From assembly GCA_026982835.1 (NCBI GenBank), contig JALSGI010000790.1, positions 1 to 9,643 on the forward strand: a stretch of 9,643 nucleotides of DNA, written 5' to 3'. The DNA is from Planctomycetota bacterium (lineage in GTDB: Bacteria; Planctomycetota; Planctomycetia; Pirellulales; S012-138). Shown here in pieces: positions 1-8,905 of the stretch. The notes beneath the pieces were generated by a model. It was not told where the DNA came from. It did not search any database and was given only the letters and a program-made list of their open reading frames with translations. The stretch's first letter is position 1. Every line of letters starts with the position of its first letter. Made by a program: the position numbers and the translations under genes.

Positions 1-456
1 CGATGGTCGTTTGCCCAATCTCCTCCCAGTGAGCACCAGCGGCGGGGAAAAATCAAGCGCTGCGGTTCTGCGAGGGGCAACTGCGGGGTTTGCCTCTCGG
101 ATCGCCCCGGCTTGTCCCGCCCGGCGATCCTGGCCAGGGTTCGTTGGGGCAGGGGGCTATCGCCTCGCCGCCGGTTGGGTTTCCGGCGGGGAAAATCCCC
201 GGTTCCCCCCGTCGATCACACTCGCCTTGATCGACAAAAACGCAATAATGATAAAAGACACCCCCCCGACTCGATTCGGGAAGGGCCTCGGGCAAGTCGA
301 ACACCTGCCGGGAGCAACCGCCCCGTGGGGTTGCCGGAACCCAGGCCCCGGGCCGCTGCACGCGGGAAGCGACGCCGACTCTTCGGATGGCGGCGACTAG
401 GGGGATCCGGGCTCCCGGAACCATCCAGGCTTTGTTAGCAGAGGAACCCGTCCAAA
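1..456. other. Non-coding region upstream of secA with structured leader
   Basis: I see no convincing gene in this 456-nt stretch: the open frames on both strands are short, low in complexity and resemble no family I know. It does contain inverted repeats. Positions 71-80 pair with 90-99 (10 bp, one G-T wobble, 9-nt loop). Positions 187-191 pair with 197-201 around AAAAT. Positions 308-337 form a bulged stem built on GCAACC/GGTTGC. Positions 406-411 pair with 414-419 around CT, about 20 nt upstream of the secA ribosome binding site. An AT-rich island at 227-256 stands out from the GC-rich background and is listed as a possible promoter. If transcription starts near 262, secA has a leader of about 195 nt containing the last two hairpins. 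Confidence 0.5.
227..255 (+). promoter_or_regulatory. Possible sigma70-type promoter for secA
   Basis: TTGATC at 227-232 (four of six matches to TTGACA) and GATAAA at 250-255 (four of six matches to TATAAT) are separated by exactly 17 nt. They sit in the only AT-rich patch of the upstream region. The element points at secA and would start transcripts near position 262. This is pattern matching only; planctomycete promoters are not well enough defined for certainty. Confidence 0.4.
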
Positions 457-4172
<3,716 letters not shown>

Positions 4173-4176
<4 letters not shown>

Positions 4177-5171
4177 ACCTCCAGGCCGCCTCGAAGCTGG
4201 AACGGCTCTTGTGGCACGACCCCGCCCGACGCGGCCCTGCGGCGGCTGCCGCTCGCGGCGAGTTGCCCGTAGCCGGGCATCTGCAAGCCGCCGCCAGCTC
4301 GCTCCGGCAAGCCCGCGCGGTGCTGCTCTTTACCGGCTTTCCGGTGCGCCGCCCGGGGGCGCCGCTGCCGGAGACCGACGGCCCCCCCGGCACGCTGCTG
4401 TTGGCCTGGAGCCTGCACCAGTTGGGCGCCCGGACGATGATCGTCACCGACCCCTGGGCCCGGGAGCTTTTGCAACTGGGGCTGCGGATGCTCTCCTTGC
4501 CCGAAGAGCTGCTCCGCGTGGCCCCTTCCGGCGAGCAAGACGCTGCCTCCCAGGTGACTTGCAGTCTTTTGCCGCGGGAACAGATCACGCACCTGGTGGC
4601 CATCGAGCGGCCCGGACCAAGCCACCACCGCGAATCGCTGGCCCGCTGGGGCTTCTCCCCCCGGGAGCAACACCGGTGGATCCAGCAGATGGGTCTGGGG
4701 GCGCAGGATCGCTGTTTCAACATGCGGGGGGAGTTCATCCACCGCTGGTGCAGCGGCCCGGGGCGGCTCTTTGAACACCTGGCCTGTTCGCTGCCCCAGG
4801 TGACCACCATCGGCGTGCTGGACGGGGGCAACGAGCTGGGGGCCGGGTCCTTGGACCCCCGGCGGCTTGCCCAGGCACTGGGCACGCCCGTGGCCCGGCG
4901 CATCCTCTGCCGGGTCCCTTGCCGACATGTGATCCTTTGCGGCACGAGCAACTGGGGCGGCTATGCCCTGGCGTTGCTGCTGGCCCAGCAGGCCGCAGCG
5001 CTTTGCCGCTGGCCGGGCCGGGAGTTCGTGGAGCAGTTCGTCCTGCAAAGCACGGCCGCCGGGCTTTGCCTGGACGGGGTGACCGGCCAGGGGGCCCCCA
5101 GCGTGGACGGCCAGCCCCTGGAGCAGGAGCTTTCCCTGCTGCAACAGCTTCGCCGCGTGGTGGAAGGCTAA
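4173..5171 (+). CDS. D-glutamate cyclase-like (DUF4392) protein
   Basis: This 332-residue protein matches the DUF4392 / GLUCM-like C-terminal family. That is the domain of vertebrate D-glutamate cyclase (DGLUCY), which converts D-glutamate to 5-oxo-D-proline. Recognisable motifs in order are TGFPV (54-58), ETDGPPGT (67-74), a short Rossmann-like stretch ending MIVTDPWA (89-96), AIERPG (143-148), NMRG (183-186), DGGNELGAG (217-225) and CGTSNWGGYALA (256-267). The ETDGPPG and DGGNELG blocks are the most diagnostic. There is no signal peptide or membrane segment, so it is probably cytoplasmic. Its ATG overlaps the secA TGA as ATGA, implying co-transcription and coupled translation, although no functional link to Sec export is known to me. 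The true substrate of bacterial stand-alone members is uncertain, so D-glutamate cyclase activity is inference. Confidence 0.82.
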
Positions 5172-5184
5172 GCAGAAGCGCACC

Positions 5185-5214
5185 TTGACCCTCTCTTCCG
5201 CCCGGCCCTATAAT
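5185..5214 (+). promoter_or_regulatory. Strong sigma70-type promoter for sucC
   Basis: TTGACC at 5185-5190 (five of six matches to TTGACA) and a perfect TATAAT at 5209-5214 are separated by 18 nt, 14 nt after the preceding gene's stop codon. Transcription would start near 5221, giving sucC a leader of about 43 nt. A GGGGA at 5249-5253, 10 nt before the ATG, serves as ribosome binding site. This indicates that sucC has its own promoter rather than depending only on read-through from secA. Confidence 0.75.
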
Positions 5215-5263
5215 CCCGCCAATTGCTTTCCTGCAACCCGCTTGCCCCGGGGACAGCCTGCCC

Positions 5264-6454
5264 ATGAAAATCCACGAATACCAGGCCAAGCAGCTACTGC
5301 GCAAAGCCGGCGTGGCCGTGTTGCCCGGCCAGGTGGCCACCACGCCCGAAGAGGCCGCGGCTGCGTTCGAAACGCTCGATGCTCCCGTGGCCGTAATCAA
5401 GGCCCAGATCCACGCCGGCGGCCGCGGCAAGGGTACTTTCAAAGAACACCCCCAGCAGCGCGGCGTGCAGCTTGTGCGCAGCGCCGAGGAAGCCGCCCAA
5501 GTGGCCCGACGAATGCTCGGCAACACGCTGGTGACCATCCAGACCGGGCCGGAGGGAAAAACCGTCCACCGCGTGCTGGTCGAGGCCGGTTGCGACATCC
5601 AGCGGGAGCTTTACCTGGGCATTGTGCTGGATCGGGCCATCGCCCGGCCGGTGCTGATGGTTTCGGCCGAAGGGGGCGTGGAGATCGAACAGGTGGCCGC
5701 CCAGCGGCCCGAGGCCATCCTCAAGGAGCCCTTTTCCCCGGATCGCGGGCTGGCCCCTTACCAGGCCCGCAAGCTGGCCCGGCAACTGGGCCTGCCCAGC
5801 GCCTCGCTTCGCAGCGCCCAGGGCTTCATGACCGCGTTGAGCCGCGTGTTTCTGGACTACGACTGCTCGCTGGCCGAGATCAACCCGTTGGTGCTCACCG
5901 CCCAAGGCGAGCTGGTGGCCCTGGACGCCAAGATCAACTTCGACGACAACGCCCTGTTCCGCCACCCGGACATCCAGCAGCTGCGCGACTTGAGCGAGGA
6001 GGACCCGATGGAAGTGCGGGCGGCCGAAGCGGGCCTGAGCTACGTGAAGCTGGAGGGCAACATCGGCTGCCTGGTCAACGGGGCCGGGCTGGCCATGGCC
6101 ACCATGGACCTGATCAAACTCCACGGCGGCGAGCCGGCCAACTTCCTCGACGTGGGCGGCGGGGCCAACGTGGAACAGGTGACCGAAGCGTTCCGCATCC
6201 TGCTGGCCGATCCGAACGTCAAGGCCGTGCTGGTGAACATCTTCGGTGGCATCATGCGCTGCACCACCATCGCCCAGGCGCTGGTGCAGGCCCACAAGAC
6301 GCTCGGCATCCAGGTGCCCGTGGTGGTGCGGCTGGAAGGGACCGAAGTGGACCAAGGCCGCCGCATTCTGGAAGAAAGCAACGTGGAGCTCACCCCCGCC
6401 CAGGACCTGACCGACGCGGCCCGCAAAGTAGTGGCCGCCTTGCCCGCAGCGTAG
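5264..6454 (+). CDS. sucC: Succinyl-CoA synthetase (ADP/GDP-forming) beta subunit
   Basis: The 396-residue beta subunit pairs with SucD to interconvert succinyl-CoA and succinate with substrate-level phosphorylation of ADP or GDP in the citric acid cycle. Its length is normal (E. coli 388). The N-terminal ATP-grasp half shows HEYQAKQLL (4-12), KAQIHAGGRGKG (46-57), ELYLGIVLDR (115-124), EINPLV (205-210) and DAKINFDDNALFRHPD (221-236); E205, N207 and D221 correspond to the metal-binding positions. The C-terminal ligase half shows GNIGCLVNGAGLAM (265-278), GGEPANFLDVGGGA (288-301) and NIFGGIMRC (325-333). Position 20, which I recall as Pro in the E. coli enzyme and Gln in GTP-specific enzymes, is Leu, so nucleotide preference is not settled. 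sucD follows, but after an unusually long 213-nt repeat-bearing spacer. Confidence 0.97.
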   Translation: MKIHEYQAKQLLRKAGVAVLPGQVATTPEEAAAAFETLDAPVAVIKAQIHAGGRGKGTFKEHPQQRGVQLVRSAEEAAQVARRMLGNTLVTIQTGPEGKTVHRVLVEAGCDIQRELYLGIVLDRAIARPVLMVSAEGGVEIEQVAAQRPEAILKEPFSPDRGLAPYQARKLARQLGLPSASLRSAQGFMTALSRVFLDYDCSLAEINPLVLTAQGELVALDAKINFDDNALFRHPDIQQLRDLSEEDPMEVRAAEAGLSYVKLEGNIGCLVNGAGLAMATMDLIKLHGGEPANFLDVGGGANVEQVTEAFRILLADPNVKAVLVNIFGGIMRCTTIAQALVQAHKTLGIQVPVVVRLEGTEVDQGRRILEESNVELTPAQDLTDAARKVVAALPAA

Positions 6455-6470
6455 GAGATTTGCTCTGCAA

Positions 6471-6613
6471 GCTCACGCATGCGGCTCGCCGAGCAAGAAC
6501 AAACGCTTATTTCCGCCTCGTGCGGAAGCGTCGAACCAACGATGTACTAGCTGGCTAAACACGTACCCGGCTTCAGCCAGCAGAGGACGGCGCTCGCCGG
6601 GGACTTCCGCACG
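6471..6613. repeat. Composite palindromic repeat between sucC and sucD
   Basis: The 213-nt spacer is not unique sequence. Positions 6471-6567 form one copy of a ~90-nt module found again at 7706-7791: both begin GCTCACGCAYGCGGCTCG, pass through an ACKCTTATT-like stretch, and end in a bulged hairpin (here 6544-6567). Positions 6568-6592 match a second module at 7553-7577 at 20 of 25 positions, all differences being transitions. Local palindromes are TTCCGC/GCGGAA (6511-6527), GGCT/AGCC (6569-6578) and CGGCG/CGCCG (6588-6599). CGTGCGGAAG at 6519-6528 is a perfect inverted repeat of 6604-6613 and would enclose the others. I see no clear promoter or T-tract terminator here. The remaining 6614-6667 is an A/C-rich leader to sucD. 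Confidence 0.75.
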
Positions 6614-6667
6614 CAACAACAAACCCCGCAACGGAGTGCCAAACACCCAAACAGAAAGAATCCTCCC

Positions 6668-7546
6668 ATGAGCATCCTGGTTAACAAGGACACCAAGGTC
6701 ATCTGCCAGGGCATCACCGGCAGTGCCGGTCGCTTTCACACCCGGCAGTGCCTCGACTACGGCACGCGGGTGGTGGCCGGCGTCACGCCCGGCAAGGGCG
6801 GCCAGGAGGTCGAAGGCGTGCCGGTGTTCGACACGGTACAGGAGGCGGTTCAGGCCACCGGGGCCAACGCCTCGATGATCTTCGTGCCCGCCCCCTTCAC
6901 CGCCGATGCGATCCTGGAAGCTGTCGATGCCCGCCTGGAGGTGGTGGTGGCCATCACCGAAGGGGTGCCGGCGCTGGACATGGCCCGCATCTACCACCGT
7001 GTCCGCTGTAGCTCCACGGTGCTCATCGGCCCCAACTGCCCCGGGATCATCACCCCTGAAGAGTGCAAAATCGGCATCATGCCCGGCTACATCCACAAGC
7101 GCGGCACGGTGGGCATCGTCAGCCGCTCCGGCACGCTCACCTACGAGGCGGTGTGGCAGACCACGGCCCTGGGCCTGGGGCAGTCCACCTGCATCGGCAT
7201 CGGGGGCGATCCCATCGTGGGCACCTCCTTTACCGACGTGCTGAAGCGGTTCCAGGAAGACCCGCAAACCGAGGCCATCCTCATGATCGGCGAGATCGGC
7301 GGCACGGCCGAGGAAGAAGCCGCAGCGTTCATCAAGCGAAACGTCACCAAGCCCGTGGCCGCCTTCATCGCCGGGCGGACCGCTCCGCCGGGCAAGCGAA
7401 TGGGCCACGCCGGGGCCATCATCGCCGGGGGCAAGGGCACCGCGGCCGAGAAGATCGCTGCGCTGGAGGCAGCCGGCGTGGTGGTGGCCGACAGCCCGGC
7501 CGACATGGGCACCGCCGTGCAGCGGGCCATCGAAAGCAAAAAATAA
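6668..7546 (+). CDS. sucD: Succinyl-CoA synthetase alpha subunit
   Basis: The 292-residue alpha subunit binds CoA and carries the phosphohistidine that shuttles phosphate to the beta subunit. Motifs are GITGSAGRFHT (15-25) and GVTPGKGG (38-45) of the CoA-binding Rossmann domain, FVPAPFTADAI (72-82), ITEGVP (96-101), GPNCPGIITP (121-130), SRSGTLTYEA (152-161), GIGGDPI (177-183), GEIGGTAEEEAA (208-219) and GKRMGHAGAI (242-251), where H247 is the phosphorylated active-site histidine. Its length matches the family (E. coli 289). The start is the only sensible one; the ribosome binding site is a weak purine run AGAAAGAA at 6653-6660, 7 nt upstream. A GC-rich hairpin begins 3 nt after the TAA stop. 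Confidence 0.97.
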   Translation: MSILVNKDTKVICQGITGSAGRFHTRQCLDYGTRVVAGVTPGKGGQEVEGVPVFDTVQEAVQATGANASMIFVPAPFTADAILEAVDARLEVVVAITEGVPALDMARIYHRVRCSSTVLIGPNCPGIITPEECKIGIMPGYIHKRGTVGIVSRSGTLTYEAVWQTTALGLGQSTCIGIGGDPIVGTSFTDVLKRFQEDPQTEAILMIGEIGGTAEEEAAAFIKRNVTKPVAAFIAGRTAPPGKRMGHAGAIIAGGKGTAAEKIAALEAAGVVVADSPADMGTAVQRAIESKK

Positions 7547-7548
7547 CG

Positions 7549-7568
7549 CCGCCGGCCTCAGCCGGCGG
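7549..7568 (+). terminator. Possible hairpin terminator after sucD
   Basis: CCGCCGGC and GCCGGCGG form a perfect 8-bp stem with loop CTCA, starting 3 nt after the sucD stop codon. Its position fits a terminator or an RNA 3'-end stabiliser, but the sequence that follows (AGAACAGCG) lacks a T-tract. It also belongs to a repeated family, with copies at 6568-6592 and 7645-7664, so it may simply be a dispersed repeat that landed next to the gene. Confidence 0.4.
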
Positions 7569-7705
7569 AGAACAGCGAGCCGGGAGCGTAAGCTCCCGGA
7601 GGGCGTGGGGGCGTGAAGGCTTGGGGGCTTGGAGAGACGGCGAGCCGTCGGCGTCAGCCGGCGGTTGGCTAGTGCAACAATGGCCACAAACGGTATCAAC
7701 CGCGT

Positions 7706-7791
7706 GCTCACGCACGCGGCTCGCCGGACAAAAATTGACTCTTATTGCTCTGGAAACACTCCGTCTTGTGCTAGCACGCTAAACACGCACC
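7706..7791. repeat. Second copy of the ~90-nt repeat module
   Basis: This is the partner of 6471-6567. The first 21 nt differ at one position; the next ~23 nt match at about 15 positions; the last 24 nt match at 20. It is 11 nt shorter in the middle, where the 6511-6527 hairpin of the other copy is missing. The 7768-7791 hairpin has outer arms GTGC/GCAC and inner arms TAGC/GCTA with conserved bulge AACAC. The module is in the same orientation as in the sucC-sucD spacer. Confidence 0.7.
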
Positions 7792-7844
7792 ACGGTGCGC
7801 GGCTCGTTATGTGTGGAGTGCGGCTGTCTGCCACCGCTTTTCTC

Positions 7845-7866
7845 TTGCTCCGGCAAGCCGGAGCAA
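7845..7866. terminator. 10-bp perfect palindrome, possible bidirectional terminator
   Basis: TTGCTCCGGC at 7845-7854 is the exact reverse complement of 7857-7866, with AA between. It lies between converging sucD and gpgS, 50 nt beyond the gpgS stop, where a shared terminator is expected. There is no T-tract on either strand, so Rho-independent function is doubtful; it could instead be a REP-like element. A second AA-looped stem follows at 7873-7890. Confidence 0.4.
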
Positions 7867-7915
7867 ACCCAAGCGGAAGCAAGCTTCTGCACTCCCAAAA
7901 GTCGCATCGGGCCGC

Positions 7916-8905
7916 TTAGCCGGCCGCGGCGGCGTGGAACTTTTCGCGGTACTCGGGCAGCTCGATCATGGGGGGACGCTCCACCTCCTCGATGGTGTAT
8001 TCCTTGGTCTGGTAGCGGCGCCCCTGTTGCACCTCGAACTGCCGCATCAACGCGGGCAGCTCCTCGGCGGCAAACTGCGCCTTGCCGTCCCGAACCAGCC
8101 GCCGGATGAACGTCCGCAGCACCCCGAAGGCCATGCGGCCCAACGCCACCGTGTCCTGGTTGCGATGCACGCGGCGGTCCAGGTCGGTCTGGGCGAACCC
8201 GGCCAGCCCTAGCTTGCCGTAGATGTCGATCAGCATGGCCGTCTCCACCCCGTAGCCCACCGGAAAGGGAATCTGTTCCAGGATCGACCGCCGCCCGGCG
8301 TACTCGCCCGAAAGCGGCTGCAGGATGAAGGCCAGATCGGGATAGAAGAGATTGAACAGCGGGCGGATCAGGATCTCCGTCACTCGCCCGCCGCCGGTAG
8401 GGCGCAGGCCCCCGGTAAAAGCCAGCGGGCGGTCGTAGAACGCCTTGACATAGTGGATTTCCGGGTTCTGGATCAGCGGGCCCACCAGCCCATAGACGAA
8501 CCGCGGATGGATGTTGTTGATGTCCGAGTCGATGTAAACGATGATGTCGCCCTTGAGCAGGTAGAGGGCCTTCCAGAGGTTTTCTCCCTTGCCGCGCTGC
8601 TGCCCGTACTGGGGGAGGTAGTCCGAGGCCAGATAGACATCGGCCCCGAAGCTGGCGGCGATCTCCCGCGTGCGATCGGTGCTGCCGGAGTCGATCACGG
8701 CGATTTCGTCCAGCAGCGGGTAGCGATCGTGCAGCTCGCTTTTGAGGATCACGATCTCCTTGCCGATGGTTAGCTCCTCGTTCAGCGCCGGCAAGCACAG
8801 GGAAATGGTAAGCCCCTGCCGCTGCTTCTCCTCCACCAGCCAGCGCAGGTCCCAGAAGTTGGAGTGGTGAAACGTGCGTTGTTCAAGCCACTGCTGAGGG
8901 TTCAT
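7916..8905 (-). CDS. gpgS: Glucosyl-3-phosphoglycerate synthase (GT81 family)
   Basis: GpgS transfers glucose from an NDP-glucose to D-3-phosphoglycerate, making glucosyl-3-phosphoglycerate. After dephosphorylation this gives glucosylglycerate, a compatible solute and, in actinobacteria, a primer for methylglucose polysaccharide. The 329-residue protein aligns by eye along its length with mycobacterial GpgS: PALNEE (39-44), DSGSTD (72-77), RGKGENLWKAL (104-114), the metal-binding DXD motif in DSDINN (126-131), GGGRVTE (171-177), QPLSGEYAGRR (196-206), GYGVE (217-221) and HRN (247-249). I chose the ATG at 8905 over an upstream in-frame ATG at 8944 because AGGA lies 7 nt before it and because the family begins near there. 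The gene overlaps the 3' end of the upstream peptidase-like gene by 23 nt. The phosphatase GpgP is not in the window. The donor nucleotide cannot be told from sequence alone. Confidence 0.93.
   Translation of the reverse strand: MNPQQWLEQRTFHHSNFWDLRWLVEEKQRQGLTISLCLPALNEELTIGKEIVILKSELHDRYPLLDEIAVIDSGSTDRTREIAASFGADVYLASDYLPQYGQQRGKGENLWKALYLLKGDIIVYIDSDINNIHPRFVYGLVGPLIQNPEIHYVKAFYDRPLAFTGGLRPTGGGRVTEILIRPLFNLFYPDLAFILQPLSGEYAGRRSILEQIPFPVGYGVETAMLIDIYGKLGLAGFAQTDLDRRVHRNQDTVALGRMAFGVLRTFIRRLVRDGKAQFAAEELPALMRQFEVQQGRRYQTKEYTIEEVERPPMIELPEYREKFHAAAAG

Larger units (their letters stand above)
7547..7915. repeat. Hairpin-repeat array between convergent sucD and gpgS
   Basis: This 369-nt convergent spacer has no supported gene and is largely palindromic. 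Inverted repeats in order: 7549-7568 (8 bp, loop CTCA); 7580-7599 (CCGGGAGC, loop GTAA); 7636-7649 (GACGGC/GCCGTC around GA); 7645-7664 (8 bp, one wobble, loop GTCA, a near copy of the first); 7700-7719 (CCGCGTG, loop CTCACG); 7768-7790 (bulged hairpin shared with 6544-6566); 7786-7799 (CGCACC/GGTGCG around AC); 7845-7866 (10 bp around AA); 7873-7890 (8 bp with one wobble around AA). A G-rich stretch lies at 7601-7632. Some of these hairpins may end transcription of the two converging genes, but none is followed by a clear T-tract. Confidence 0.75.

Noticed and set aside
11..438. Short open frames on both strands upstream of secA
   Set aside because: They overlap each other in several frames, have no recognisable domain, and no good ribosome binding site; more likely non-coding.
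5185..6558. 457-codon open frame overlapping sucC in another frame
   Set aside because: It is a shadow of sucC with G/R/P-rich translation; it also begins within the sucC promoter.
7734..7770. TTGACT-led promoter in the repeat module
   Set aside because: No acceptable -10 element lies 16-19 nt downstream, and there is no plus-strand gene to drive.
7547..7915. CRISPR array
   Set aside because: The repeats are palindromic and similar but differ in length and spacing, with no regular spacers and no cas genes.
7629..7919. 96-codon plus-strand open frame in the convergent spacer
   Set aside because: It runs through the hairpin repeats and into the gpgS stop codon, with no family resemblance.
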